From NCBI GenBank assembly GCA_030039815.1, contig JASHUW010000516.1, positions 1 through 24,309 of the forward strand: a stretch of 24,309 bases of DNA. The letters run 5' to 3'. This document shows, one piece after another, positions 13,871 to 22,878 of this stretch. The notes beneath the pieces are model-generated. The model had not been told where the DNA came from. It did not search any database and saw only the letters and a program-made list of their open reading frames with translations. Source of the stretch: Alphaproteobacteria bacterium (lineage in GTDB: Bacteria; Pseudomonadota; Alphaproteobacteria; ATCC43930; CGMCC-115725). A program made the position numbers and the translations under genes. Each line of letters starts with the position of its first letter. The first letter of the stretch is position 1.

Positions 13871-14719
13871 TCAGGACACGCGGATGCCGATCACGAAAAG
13901 CCCGGCCGCGTCAGCCTCACGAATAACCCGGCTGCGGTCGATCATCAGCGTCGAACCGGCTTCGACCGCGATCCCCGCGAGCCCGGCCTCGGCCGCTAGG
14001 CGAACGGTTTGCGGTCCGACCGTCGGACGGTCGATGCGGGTCTCCTGCCCCGGCTTCTCGATCTTGACCAACACGCCGCCCGGCCCTTCGCGGCGCAACC
14101 CAGTGCAGCGGCGCAACAGCGCATCGGTGCCTTCGATCGCCTCCACACCGAGCACCAGCCCCTGCTGCACCACGACCGCCTGGCCGACATCCAGCGCCCC
14201 GATTGCGCGCGCGATTTCGACGCCGCGGGTGATGTCGGCCACAGCCTCCGAGCTCGGCTTCAGCCGGCCGAGCGGCCCTTCGGGTACCGAGGCACGCTCA
14301 TCGAGTAACTCGTGCGCACCGACGAGATGAAATCCCTCGATCTCGAGCTCTTTGGCGATCGCCGACAGCAAGCCATCGTCGCCCAACAGGCGATAGCCCA
14401 CCTTGGCAAAGAATTTCGCGGCCCGCCAATCCGGCCGGATCGCGCCGAGACTCGGGCGCCGCACGCCGCCGGCGATCACCAGATCGCTGACGCGGTTGTC
14501 TCGTAACAGCTTAAGGCCCTTCGCCGCGGCACCAATCCGGCACCACGCATGCGATACGTTCGCGACCGTCTCGGGCTCCGCCTCCCCCTCCAGCGCCAGC
14601 ACGAACACGGCGCGCCCCGTTGCTCGACAGCTTTCGATAAGACGGCGCGGCAACTCGCCACCGCCGGCGATAATCCCCAAGGGAGCGGCAGGAATTGGGG
14701 CTCCTGAACTATCCGCCAT
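13871..14719 (-). CDS. lpxI: UDP-2,3-diacylglucosamine pyrophosphatase, LpxI type
   Basis: The 282-aa enzyme hydrolyses UDP-2,3-diacylglucosamine to lipid X and UMP in the fourth step of lipid A synthesis. LpxI is unrelated to LpxH and is the form used in most Alphaproteobacteria. Family features: an N-terminal LGIIAGGGELPRRLIE (14-29), the AGGVRRPSL strand, the LLGDDGLLSAIAKELE region and the C-terminal RIDRPTVGPQTVR, where D230 probably corresponds to the catalytic Asp of Caulobacter LpxI. The start at 14719 overlaps the 3' end of lpxA by 11 nt; the longer open frame upstream is antisense-like sequence inside lpxA. The position between lpxA and lpxB supports the call. Confidence 0.93.
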   Translation of the reverse strand: MADSSGAPIPAAPLGIIAGGGELPRRLIESCRATGRAVFVLALEGEAEPETVANVSHAWCRIGAAAKGLKLLRDNRVSDLVIAGGVRRPSLGAIRPDWRAAKFFAKVGYRLLGDDGLLSAIAKELEIEGFHLVGAHELLDERASVPEGPLGRLKPSSEAVADITRGVEIARAIGALDVGQAVVVQQGLVLGVEAIEGTDALLRRCTGLRREGPGGVLVKIEKPGQETRIDRPTVGPQTVRLAAEAGLAGIAVEAGSTLMIDRSRVIREADAAGLFVIGIRVS

Positions 14720-15509
14720 TCGCCCCCTTCGGCTGGCAGATTGCCCGGCTCGAGTCAGCGCGGATGAATGCGACCAGATCGTCAACTGGGCGAATGCCGC
14801 CAAAGCGTCGCGCGACCTCCTCGACCCGCTCACTGAGCGTGCCGGTATCGCCGAACAGACAGTTGTAAGCGCTGCGCAGGCTCTGGATGTCGTCGCGGCT
14901 GAAACCGCGGCGCTGCATTCCAATGATGTTGAGACCGTGCAGCCGTGCGCGGTCACCCATCACCTGACCGTAGGGAATGACGTCGCGCTCGACCCCGGAC
15001 ATGCCGCCGATCATCGCGTGCCGTCCGATCCGCACAAACTGATGCACGGCGGAGAGACCACCGAGCAGCGCGTGATCCTCGACGACCACATGCCCGGCAA
15101 GGGTCGCATTGTTCGCCATGATCACGTAATTGCCGATCTGGCAATCATGCGCGACATGCGCGCCGACCATGAAGAGGCAGTGGTCGCCAATCCGCGTCAC
15201 CATGCCACCGCCAGCCGTGCCGGGGTTCATCGTCACATGTTCGCGGATCGTGTTGTCGGCGCCGATTTCGAGCGACGACGCCTCGCCATCGTATTTCAGA
15301 TCCTGCGGCTCATGCCCGATCGAGGCGAACGGGAAAATCCGCGTGCGTTCGCCGATCGTCGTGCGGCCATCGACCACGACATGAGATATGAGCCTCACCC
15401 CGCCGGCGAGCACGACGCATTCGCCAACGACGCAATACGGCCCGATGACAACGTCGTCCGCGAGCCGGGCGCCGTGAGCTACGATCGCGGTGGGGTGAAT
15501 TTGCGCCAT
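14709..15509 (-). CDS. lpxA: UDP-N-acetylglucosamine acyltransferase
   Basis: The 266-aa trimeric acyltransferase adds a 3-hydroxyacyl chain from acyl carrier protein to the 3-OH of UDP-GlcNAc, the first lipid A step. The first ~185 residues form a left-handed beta-helix with visible hexapeptide repeats (IGPYCVVGE, IGADNTIREHV, IGDHCLFMVGAHV). Catalytic H121 lies in GAHVAHDCQIGN. The C-terminal helical domain, from about 190, contains LNIIGMQRRGFSRDDI. Length equals the usual 262-270 aa. The start follows fabZ by 10 nt. Acyl-chain length cannot be read with confidence here. Confidence 0.96.
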   Translation of the reverse strand: MAQIHPTAIVAHGARLADDVVIGPYCVVGECVVLAGGVRLISHVVVDGRTTIGERTRIFPFASIGHEPQDLKYDGEASSLEIGADNTIREHVTMNPGTAGGGMVTRIGDHCLFMVGAHVAHDCQIGNYVIMANNATLAGHVVVEDHALLGGLSAVHQFVRIGRHAMIGGMSGVERDVIPYGQVMGDRARLHGLNIIGMQRRGFSRDDIQSLRSAYNCLFGDTGTLSERVEEVARRFGGIRPVDDLVAFIRADSSRAICQPKGANGG

Positions 15510-15519
15510 CGCCGCGGCC

Positions 15520-15993
15520 CTATTTATCCATGATCATGGCGGCGAATTCCGCCTCGGCGCAAACCTGGTCACCCACCTTGGCCTCGCCGACAAATCGCCA
15601 GAACCGCCCGCGGTTCTTGCCATCCTTCGCGACATGCACGCTCAGCACGTCTCCCGGTACGACGGTATGCTTGAACTTCGCGCTGTAAATGTTCGTGAAG
15701 TAGACGAGCTTGTCTTCCCATTCCGGCCCCAGCGTATGCACTACGAGCACCGCCGCGGTTTGGGCCATCGCCTCGATGATCAATACGCCCGGCATCACCG
15801 GGCGAGTCGGGAAATGGCCCTTGAAGTAATATTCGTCCGGCGACACGTTCTTGATGCCGGTGGCGCGTTCATTCGTGACGACATCGACAACCTTGTCGAT
15901 CATCAGAAACGGGTCGCGATGCGGGATCATCTGCATGATCCGCTCGCGGCCGATTTCGATGGCTTTGCCCGTTATTGCCGCCGACCCGCTCAT
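15520..15993 (-). CDS. fabZ: 3-hydroxyacyl-[acyl-carrier-protein] dehydratase FabZ
   Basis: The 157-aa hot-dog-fold dehydratase converts (3R)-hydroxyacyl-ACP to trans-2-enoyl-ACP in fatty acid elongation. It competes with LpxA and LpxD for the same hydroxyacyl-ACP pool, which explains its place between them. Catalytic residues are H60 (FKGHFPTRPVMPGV) and E74 (IIEAMAQTAAV). IPHRDPFLMIDKV at 23-35 is the conserved N-terminal motif. The ATG overlaps the lpxD stop in an ATGA arrangement (4 nt), so translation is likely coupled. Confidence 0.96.
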   Translation of the reverse strand: MSGSAAITGKAIEIGRERIMQMIPHRDPFLMIDKVVDVVTNERATGIKNVSPDEYYFKGHFPTRPVMPGVLIIEAMAQTAAVLVVHTLGPEWEDKLVYFTNIYSAKFKHTVVPGDVLSVHVAKDGKNRGRFWRFVGEAKVGDQVCAEAEFAAMIMDK

Positions 15994-17015
15994 CCGCCAT
16001 CCTTCTTCCTGGCGAGACGCTGCATCATGGCGACCTGTCGCCAGAAAGCAATCGCCGGAACCGCCGGCGTACCGACAACGGTTTCACCCGCCGCGACGTC
16101 CTTCATCAGGCCCGCTTGCGCCGCGATCCTGGCGCCCGCACCGATATTCAAATGCCCTGCCAAGCCCGCCTGGCCACCTGCCATCACGTAATCACCGAGC
16201 TTGGTGCTGCCGGAGATGCCGACCTGGCCGGCGAGGATGCAGCCGCGCCCAAGCACGACATTGTGGGCGATCTGCACCAGATTATCGATCATGGTGCCCG
16301 GCCCAATCACCGTGTCATGCCCCGAGCCGCGATCGATGGTTGTGTTGGCGCCGATATCAACATCGTCGCCGATGATGACCCGCCCCAGTTGCGGGATTTT
16401 GACCGGGCCGGCCGCATCGGGCGCAAAGCCGAACCCGGCCTGGCCGATCCGGACTCCGGGGTGCAACACGACGCGGGCGCCGATAAGGCAATGGCTAAGC
16501 GTCACATTGGCGGCGATGACGCAATCGGCGCCCAGTTCAACGCCCGGCCCGATCACGCTGTTCGGCCCCACCTGGCAGCGCGCACCCAGCCGCGCGCCGG
16601 CCTCGATGACGACATTGGCGCCGATCGCGCAGTTGTCCGGGACGGTGGCCGTCGGGTCGACGACCGCGCTCGGAGCACGACCCGGCATGACCGGCGACTG
16701 CGGATAAAACGCCTGCGCCGCGCGCGCGAACGCCTTATAGGGCTCGCGCGAAATCAACAGCGCCATGCCGGCGGGAGCGCGCGACGCCAGGGTCTCGGCG
16801 ATGAAGGCAGCGCCGGCGCGGGATTTCATGAACGCATCGGTATACTTGCGGTTGTCGAGAAAGGTTGCGTCGGCGGGGCCGGCGGTTTCGAGCGGCGCGA
16901 CATCCTCGATGAGCCGGTCAGCGGTTGACGGATCGACTAAGCGGGCCCCCGTCAGCGCCGCCAGCGCGCCAAGCGAATGGGGCCCAGCACGCCGGAAGAA
17001 ACGGGTATCTGTCAT
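15990..17015 (-). CDS. lpxD: UDP-3-O-(3-hydroxyacyl)glucosamine N-acyltransferase
   Basis: The 341-aa trimeric enzyme adds the second, N-linked hydroxyacyl chain in lipid A synthesis. It has an N-terminal uridine-binding domain (about 1-110, with TFLDNRKYTDAF) and a left-handed beta-helix of hexapeptide repeats (about 115-315). Catalytic H251 is in NLVQIAHNVVLGRG, and GQAGFGFAPD (191-200) is the conserved loop. A C-terminal helix (residues 318-341) ends in a basic tail. It starts 29 nt after ompH. The order bamA-ompH-lpxD-fabZ-lpxA matches many Gram-negative bacteria, including E. coli. Confidence 0.96.
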   Translation of the reverse strand: MTDTRFFRRAGPHSLGALAALTGARLVDPSTADRLIEDVAPLETAGPADATFLDNRKYTDAFMKSRAGAAFIAETLASRAPAGMALLISREPYKAFARAAQAFYPQSPVMPGRAPSAVVDPTATVPDNCAIGANVVIEAGARLGARCQVGPNSVIGPGVELGADCVIAANVTLSHCLIGARVVLHPGVRIGQAGFGFAPDAAGPVKIPQLGRVIIGDDVDIGANTTIDRGSGHDTVIGPGTMIDNLVQIAHNVVLGRGCILAGQVGISGSTKLGDYVMAGGQAGLAGHLNIGAGARIAAQAGLMKDVAAGETVVGTPAVPAIAFWRQVAMMQRLARKKDGG

Positions 17016-17044
17016 CGGACGCGCCGCGGACCCGCGTCGCGACG

Positions 17045-17761
17045 CTATTTCTTCTTGGGCGGCGCCGGTTTCTGGGCCGGGGCGGCCGCCTGAGCGGGAG
17101 CCGGTTGCACCGCAGCGCCCTGGTCGGGAGCGTTCGAGACGACTGGAGCCACGAAGTTCACGGTCATGGTCGGCATCTGCTCGTCGAGCTTCTGCAGAAC
17201 CTGATCGGTCACGTCGAACCCTTGATCGAACAACACTAGCTCGCTGCGCTGGAAGACCAAGTTGGCATGGCGCTCCTTGGCGATGTCGGTGATGATCTTG
17301 ACCATAACCTCTTGGATTTTCTGAAGCGCGTCAGCATTCGAGCGCTCGAGGGCCTGCCGCTTGGCCTGTACGTCGCGATCGAGCTCATTGACCTTGGCCT
17401 GGAATTCGCGGCCTTTCACATTGAGCTGCTCGGCGCTCAACGAGGCTTGCTGCTTTTGCAGATTGTCGCGCTCCTGACGCAGTACCTCTTCCTGATGCGA
17501 AATCTCCTTGGCGTACTCAGCGCGCTTTGCCTCGATCTGATCGCGCACCATCTTCGCGGCCTTGGCATTCTGCAGCAGAGCCTGGACGTCGACGACCATG
17601 ACCTGAAGGCTGGACGGCACTGCCGCCGGCTCAGCCGGCGTCGCGGGCGCGGGCTGAGCTGGTGGATTGGCCGGCTGTTGCGCCCAGGCGCCGCCGGCGC
17701 CGCAGCAGAGACCCATAACACAAGCCCACACCGCGGGCTTGGCGCGCATCAATCGCATCAC
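17045..17761 (-). CDS. OmpH/Skp-family periplasmic chaperone
   Basis: The 238-aa protein has a signal peptide (cleavage likely after AWA, residue 27) and a long charged helical stretch (about 70-160) full of Glu, Lys, Gln and Arg, typical of the coiled-coil tentacles of Skp. Skp trimers hold unfolded outer-membrane proteins in the periplasm and pass them to the Bam complex. The sequence around VVDVQALLQNAKAAKMVRDQ matches the N-terminal strand and first helix. Low-complexity Pro/Ala-rich segments lie right after the signal (29-50) and at the end (about 210-238, finishing PPKKK), making it longer than E. coli Skp (161 aa). It lies 25 nt after bamA and before lpxD, the conserved skp position. 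Confidence 0.88.
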   Translation of the reverse strand: MMRLMRAKPAVWACVMGLCCGAGGAWAQQPANPPAQPAPATPAEPAAVPSSLQVMVVDVQALLQNAKAAKMVRDQIEAKRAEYAKEISHQEEVLRQERDNLQKQQASLSAEQLNVKGREFQAKVNELDRDVQAKRQALERSNADALQKIQEVMVKIITDIAKERHANLVFQRSELVLFDQGFDVTDQVLQKLDEQMPTMTVNFVAPVVSNAPDQGAAVQPAPAQAAAPAQKPAPPKKK

Positions 17762-17786
17762 AACCTCATCGCAGAAAAAGCCGACA

Positions 17787-20459
17787 TTAGAACTTGGTAC
17801 CGAAGCTCACCCGGAAGAACTGCGTTTTGTCGAAGCTCTCGCGCTTGATCGGCAGTCCGAGATCGAGCCGCACAGGTCCGACCGGTGACGCCCATGATAC
17901 GCCGATGCCGGCGCTGACGCGCAAGGCGGGATTATCGGCGATCTGCGGTTGCTGGCCTGGAGCTAACCCCGCCGCAGCCAGCTGGGTGGGGGTCAAGACC
18001 AGGTTCTTTTGGTCGTTGCTCCACAGGGTACCAAAATCGGTCCAGACGCGGCCCGTGATTCCGAGCTCCTTGGGCAAGCCAAGCGGCACGCTCTCAGTCA
18101 CCGAGCCGACGTAGTACTTGTTGCCGCCGAGCGCGTCTTGCGAAATGACATCGCGCGGGCCGATGCCGGCCGGCGCGAAGCCCCGCAGGTTATCGCCACC
18201 GACAAAGAAGCGATCCTGCAAGAGCACAGCCTGACCGCCATAGCCGAAGATGTCGCCTGCCTCGCCGCTCACGTTCAGCACCCAACCCGGCGCCACGGGA
18301 TAATAGTAGCCGGCGGAAATCTTGTTGCGGATGTAGTCGACACCAAAACCGGCACCCGCAATGTCGTTGCCCAGCGAAGCGTACCAGCCGCTCGTCGGGT
18401 CCACCCGGTTATCGCGCCGGTCATAGAGCAGAACCTGACCGATTTCCGACGTCAGGTGCGTGCCTTGCTGCAGCGCAATGAACAGCGATGCATCGCTTTG
18501 CACGTCGGTGATGTCGTCCGACCGCGCGGTATACTTCAGCGTCTGCCGCAAATTTTCGGTCAGCTGATAACCGGCGCGCAGCGACCCGCCGTAGGAGAAC
18601 TGCTGGTAGGCCGGCGTCTCGCCAGAGAAGAACGACGCCGTTGGGCTCGTCTTGATCTCGAACAGGTCGAAGCCCGCCGCGACATTGGAGTCGAGGAAAT
18701 ACGGCTCGGTGAAGCTCAGGTCGACCTGTTGCGAGCGGAACGATACCGTGGTGCCGATCCGGATGTCCTGACCGCGCCCAAGGAAATTACGCTCGCGAAG
18801 CGTGATATCCGCGAGCGGGCCATCCGTCGTCGAGAACCCGACGCCCAACGACAGTTCGCCGGTCGATTGTTCCTCGACCTCGACCGTGACCACGGTCTTG
18901 TCGGGCGCCGAACCTTGCGACGTCGTCGTCTCGACCTTCTTGAAGAAGCCGAGATTTTTAATGCGCTCCTTAGAGCGCTGCAGCTTGTTGGTGTTGAACG
19001 CGTCGCCCTCGACGAGGCGCATCTCGCGACGGATCACCTTGTCGAGGGTGCGCACATTGCCGACGATATCGATGCGCTCGACATAGACCTCCGGTCCCTG
19101 CTGAACATCGAAGGTGATATCGATCGTGCGGGCATCGCGGTTGCGGGTGATCTGCGGCTTGACCTCGACAAACGCATAGCCGCGTGTACCCAGCGCATCA
19201 GTCAGAACCGAGATCGAATGCTCGACCGCATTGGCGTCATACCAATCGCCGCTATGCACCGTCAGTAGCGGCAGCACCTGCTCTTCGGGCAGACCCTTCA
19301 GCTTGATATTGACCCCGATGTTACCGAATTTGTAGCGCTCGCCTTCATCGACGGTGAAGGTGACGACGAAGCCGTCATGATCGGGGGTCAGCTCGGCGAT
19401 CGCGGAAACGACCCGGAAATCGGCGTAGCCCTGCGACAAATAGTATTTGCGCAAGAGCTCGCGGTCATAGGTGATGCGGTCCGGATCGTAGGTGTCGGAG
19501 TTCGACAGGAAGCGATACCAACGGCTCTCCTTGGTGTCGATAACGCCGCGCAGCGTGGAGTCGCTGAACGCCTTGTTGCCGACGAAATTGATGCTGCGCA
19601 CCCCGGTGGTCGGCCCTTCATTGATCGCGAAGACGAGATCGACCCGGTTCTCCGATAACTGGATCACTTGGGGTTCCACCGTGGCGGCGAACCGCTCATG
19701 GTGACGGTAGAGTTCAACGATGCGGCTCACATCGTTCTGCACCCGGGTGCGGGTGTAGACCGTGCGCGGCCGCTCCTGGATCTCGGCGGTGAGCTCCTTG
19801 TCGGTGAGCTTTGAGTTACCCTCGAAAGCGATGCGATTGATGATCGGGTTCTCGACCACCCGGACGACAAGCGCATTGCCCTGGCGGTCGAGCTTCACAT
19901 CGGCGAAGAGCCCGGTGGCATAGAGCGCCTTGAGCGAGGCATCGACACGGTCGGGGTCCCACGGATCGCCCTTCTGCAGGAGCAGATAGGAGCGCACCGT
20001 CTCGGGCTCGATCCGTTGCAGTCCTTCAATGCGGATGTCAGAGATGGTGCCGGTATTCGCCGGCGCCGAAACCGGGGTCGGCGCCGGTCGCGGCGGCACC
20101 GGCCGATGCACGACGACCGGGCGCTGGGCCGGATGCTGCTCGGCAGGCGGCGACGTCACGAGCGGCGCTTGGGCGGGAGGCGGCGACGGCGGTGGTGGAG
20201 CGACAAGCTGGCCCTGCGGGGGCGCTGGAGGCGGCGGTGTGACGAGTTGGCCCTGGGTGGCGGGCGGCGGGGACGGCGGCGGCGGCGCGACGAGCTGATC
20301 TTGCTGAGGCGCGGCCGGCGGCGTCGGTGGCGGGGGCGTCACCAGTTGCTGCGCAATGGCCGGTGCCAGCCACGCAGCCGCAAACCATGCGGCGGCAACC
20401 GGTGTCAGCCAACGCCTCTTCACCCGTCTATGCCGCACGACCCCCGCCCCAAGAAGCAT
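17787..20459 (-). CDS. bamA: Outer membrane protein assembly factor BamA, with proline-rich N-terminal extension
   Basis: The 890-aa Omp85 protein inserts beta-barrel proteins into the outer membrane. Order: basic N-terminus and signal peptide (about 1-37, ending AIAQQ), a proline-rich segment (38-136), five POTRA domains (about 138-205, 206-287, 288-373, 374-456, 457-532) and a 16-strand barrel (about 533-890) with the conserved LRGF loop motif and a C-terminal FRVSFGTKF ending in Phe, the signal for barrel assembly. The proline-rich part repeats QLV(T/A)PPPPxPP four times, with a degenerate fifth copy, which is unusual between signal and POTRA1. The ATG at 20459 has a weak ribosome site; an in-frame GTG at residue 13 would give a shorter, cleaner signal peptide. 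It starts 47 nt after rseP. Confidence 0.95.
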   Translation of the reverse strand: MLLGAGVVRHRRVKRRWLTPVAAAWFAAAWLAPAIAQQLVTPPPPTPPAAPQQDQLVAPPPPSPPPATQGQLVTPPPPAPPQGQLVAPPPPSPPPAQAPLVTSPPAEQHPAQRPVVVHRPVPPRPAPTPVSAPANTGTISDIRIEGLQRIEPETVRSYLLLQKGDPWDPDRVDASLKALYATGLFADVKLDRQGNALVVRVVENPIINRIAFEGNSKLTDKELTAEIQERPRTVYTRTRVQNDVSRIVELYRHHERFAATVEPQVIQLSENRVDLVFAINEGPTTGVRSINFVGNKAFSDSTLRGVIDTKESRWYRFLSNSDTYDPDRITYDRELLRKYYLSQGYADFRVVSAIAELTPDHDGFVVTFTVDEGERYKFGNIGVNIKLKGLPEEQVLPLLTVHSGDWYDANAVEHSISVLTDALGTRGYAFVEVKPQITRNRDARTIDITFDVQQGPEVYVERIDIVGNVRTLDKVIRREMRLVEGDAFNTNKLQRSKERIKNLGFFKKVETTTSQGSAPDKTVVTVEVEEQSTGELSLGVGFSTTDGPLADITLRERNFLGRGQDIRIGTTVSFRSQQVDLSFTEPYFLDSNVAAGFDLFEIKTSPTASFFSGETPAYQQFSYGGSLRAGYQLTENLRQTLKYTARSDDITDVQSDASLFIALQQGTHLTSEIGQVLLYDRRDNRVDPTSGWYASLGNDIAGAGFGVDYIRNKISAGYYYPVAPGWVLNVSGEAGDIFGYGGQAVLLQDRFFVGGDNLRGFAPAGIGPRDVISQDALGGNKYYVGSVTESVPLGLPKELGITGRVWTDFGTLWSNDQKNLVLTPTQLAAAGLAPGQQPQIADNPALRVSAGIGVSWASPVGPVRLDLGLPIKRESFDKTQFFRVSFGTKF
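20148..20348 (-). repeat. In-frame tandem repeats encoding QLV(T/A)PPPPxPP in bamA
   Basis: Copies begin at residues 38, 55, 71 and 84 of BamA, with a decayed fifth near 98 (PLVTSPP). Spacing is 13-17 residues. Linkers such as AAPQQD, PATQG and PAQAP vary. The DNA is C-rich on the minus strand and likely prone to copy-number change by slippage. Confidence 0.8.
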
Positions 20460-20506
20460 TTCTGTCCCGTGATCGACCCAAGCTTCAGGTCACGAGACCT
20501 TCGGAC

Positions 20507-21634
20507 TCAATGATGGAACAGATCGTTCCAGGTGGCATACACCATCAACGTCAACACCAAGGCCAACCCTATCCGAAAACCGTACTCCTGGGCGCGCTGA
20601 CCCAGCGGCTTCCCGCGGATTGCCTCAGCGGCATAGAACAGCAGGTGTCCTCCGTCAAGCACCGGCACCGGGAAGAGGTTGATCAATCCGAGATTTATCG
20701 ACAGCACCGACATGAACCAGAGCAGCGGCACAAGCCCGGTCTGAACAACCTCACCAGACATTTGTGCGATGCGCAACGGCCCGCCAAGTTCATCGCTGGA
20801 TCGAACCCCGATGACGATCTGCCACATGGCCTGCACGGTCGATGCCGACAAATTCCAGGTCTCGCCAAAGGCCTGCACCACAGCCGTCAGCGGGTCACGC
20901 CTTACATATTCGACCCCGTTCCGGCCGATGCCGAGCTGCCCGTATTCATGCACATTGCCGAAACGGTCCGGCTGACTGATCAGCGTCGGCGTCGCCGTCA
21001 ACGTCAGCAGCTTGCCGTCCCGCTTCACAACAATCGTCATCGGCTCACCCGGATCGAGGCGAACAATTTGCTGCACATCCTCGAACCGGTTGATCGTGTG
21101 GCCGTCAATCTTGACAATCGTGTCGCCCACTTTGAAACCAGCTTTGTCCGCGGCGCTGCCGGCCTGAACCTGACCGACCTCCGCTGGGGTGAACGGCTGG
21201 CCGTAAGTCGCGAAAAGCAGCGCCAGGACAACGATAGCGAAGACGAAATTCGCCAGCGGCCCACCGCCAACGATGGCCACCCGCTGAAGCAGACGCTTGT
21301 GGTGGAACGACACCTCCCGCTCCGCCGCCGTCAACTCGGCAAGTCCAGCCATCCCGAGCGTCGATGTGGGGTCGACGTCGCCGAACATCTTGACGTAACC
21401 GCCGAGCGGGATGGCGCTGAACTTCCAGCGCGTGCCGGCATTGTCGTGCCAGCCGAACAACTCGGGACCAAAGCCGATTGAGAACACCTCGATGCGCACG
21501 CCATTGCGGCGCGCAATCAAGTAGTGGCCCAGCTCGTGAACGAAGACGAGCACAGTCAGAACGACCAAAAACCCAAAGACCATCCACAAAATCTGCGATG
21601 GCCCGCCATGAAATAACGGTGCCAGGGAACTCAT
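20507..21634 (-). CDS. rseP: RseP/site-2-protease family RIP metalloprotease
   Basis: The 375-aa integral inner-membrane zinc protease cuts transmembrane segments of anti-sigma factors or leftover signal peptides. The N-terminal membrane helix carries HELGH (H33, E34, H37; zinc and catalysis), and NLFPVPVLDGGHL near the C-terminus supplies the third ligand in the LDG motif. One PDZ domain is visible (about 125-200; EVGQVQAGSAADKAGFKVGD), whereas E. coli RseP (450 aa) has two, in keeping with the shorter length. GGYVKMFGD is the conserved membrane-associated loop. The start overlaps the dxr stop by 4 nt. The dxr-rseP-bamA order is conserved in Proteobacteria. No anti-sigma gene is in the window. 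Confidence 0.94.
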   Translation of the reverse strand: MSSLAPLFHGGPSQILWMVFGFLVVLTVLVFVHELGHYLIARRNGVRIEVFSIGFGPELFGWHDNAGTRWKFSAIPLGGYVKMFGDVDPTSTLGMAGLAELTAAEREVSFHHKRLLQRVAIVGGGPLANFVFAIVVLALLFATYGQPFTPAEVGQVQAGSAADKAGFKVGDTIVKIDGHTINRFEDVQQIVRLDPGEPMTIVVKRDGKLLTLTATPTLISQPDRFGNVHEYGQLGIGRNGVEYVRRDPLTAVVQAFGETWNLSASTVQAMWQIVIGVRSSDELGGPLRIAQMSGEVVQTGLVPLLWFMSVLSINLGLINLFPVPVLDGGHLLFYAAEAIRGKPLGQRAQEYGFRIGLALVLTLMVYATWNDLFHH

Positions 21635-22878
21635 GCGCGATCCGTGTCTGCGGCGGGATGATTTCGGGCGCGGTGCGCGGCCAGCTCGGCCGCCAGCGCC
21701 CGGGCTTCGCCATCTATATGGTAGACGTCGTCGAGAGAGCCAAGCGCGCCGACAGGCAAAGCGGCGAGCGTCTCCTCGACCACGGCAACGATGTCGAGGA
21801 ACCCAATGCGGCCTTCGATAAAAGCGTGCACCGCGGTCTCGTTGGCGGCGTTGAGCACGGTCGGCGCGCCACCGCCTTGAACCAGCGCCTCGCGCGCGAG
21901 GCGCAGCGCTGGGAAGCGTACCGGATCAGGTCGCTCAAACGTCAGACGCCCGACCGTGACAAGGTCGAGACGTTGCATCGGCGCTGCCGTGCGACATGGC
22001 CAGCCGAGCACATAGGCGATCGGCGTGCGCATATCGGGCGTGCCCATATGCGCCAGCACCGAGCCATCGTGGTAGGTGACGAGTCCGTGAATCACCGATT
22101 GCGGGTGGATCACCACATCGATCTGCTCCGACGGGAGGCGGAACAGATGGTGCGCCTCGATGATCTCCAGTCCCTTGTTCATCAAGGTCGCGGAGTCGAT
22201 CGAGATTTTCGCGCCCATGTTCCAGACGGGATGGGCGACCGCCTGTTTGAGCGTCGCTGCGCGCATCTCGTCGACGCTTTTCTCGCGGAACGGCCCGCCG
22301 CTGCAGGTCAGCGTGATCTTCTCGATACCCTCGACCCGCTCGAAGTCGAAGCATTGCCAGATGGCGTTGTGCTCGCTGTCGACCGGTAGCAGCGTTGCGC
22401 CGTGCGCCGCGACTTCCTGCATGAACAGGCCGCCGGCGCAAACCAGTGTCTCCTTGTTGGCGAAGGCGACGATCTTGCCGCGTCGCACCGCCGCCAGCGT
22501 CGAGGCGAGACCGGCGGCCCCGACGATTCCTGCCATGACCATGTCGGCCGGCCGCTCGGCAGCCTCGACCACGGCCTCCGCGCCGCACGCCACCTCGATG
22601 CCCGACCCGGAGAGCGCCTCCTTCAGCACCCCATATTCGGCCGGATCGGCAACAGCGGCGAAACTTGCGCCGAGCTGGCGGGCCTGCTCGGCGAGCGCCT
22701 TGGCGTTGCGGTTCGCGGTCACCGCCTCGACGGTGAAATCGCCAGGATTGCGCAGCAGCAGATCGACCGTGCTGCGGCCGACCGACCCGGTCGATCCCAG
22801 GACGGTAACGCGTCGCGGCGTTCCACGGGAATCGAGCGCCGCCGCGTCATCCGCGCGGCTCACGACGGTCAACGCCAT
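21631..22878 (-). CDS. dxr: 1-deoxy-D-xylulose 5-phosphate reductoisomerase
   Basis: The 415-aa enzyme converts DXP to 2-C-methyl-D-erythritol 4-phosphate with NADPH and a divalent metal, the first committed step of the MEP isoprenoid pathway. Visible: NADPH-binding GSTGSVGRSTVDLL (28-41), FANKETLVCAGG, metal-site LLPVDSEHNAIWQ, substrate-loop SGGPFREKS, and WNMGAKISIDSATLMNKGLEI. The C-terminal helical domain follows. The start lies 10 nt inside cdsA, and about 20 residues precede the first strand, so a slightly later start is possible. Its product feeds the undecaprenyl carrier made by UppS, encoded upstream. Confidence 0.96.
   Translation of the reverse strand: MALTVVSRADDAAALDSRGTPRRVTVLGSTGSVGRSTVDLLLRNPGDFTVEAVTANRNAKALAEQARQLGASFAAVADPAEYGVLKEALSGSGIEVACGAEAVVEAAERPADMVMAGIVGAAGLASTLAAVRRGKIVAFANKETLVCAGGLFMQEVAAHGATLLPVDSEHNAIWQCFDFERVEGIEKITLTCSGGPFREKSVDEMRAATLKQAVAHPVWNMGAKISIDSATLMNKGLEIIEAHHLFRLPSEQIDVVIHPQSVIHGLVTYHDGSVLAHMGTPDMRTPIAYVLGWPCRTAAPMQRLDLVTVGRLTFERPDPVRFPALRLAREALVQGGGAPTVLNAANETAVHAFIEGRIGFLDIVAVVEETLAALPVGALGSLDDVYHIDGEARALAAELAAHRARNHPAADTDRA

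Noticed and set aside
14720..14956. N-terminal extension of lpxI into lpxA
   Set aside because: The extra 79 residues are an alternate-frame reading of lpxA and are not LpxI family sequence.
18009..19268. 419-codon plus-strand frame inside bamA
   Set aside because: It mirrors the codon structure of bamA on the minus strand and shows no family feature or ribosome site.
20029..20298. Gly-rich plus-strand frames opposite the BamA proline repeat
   Set aside because: The glycine runs are simply the complement of proline codons. There is no start signal or family.
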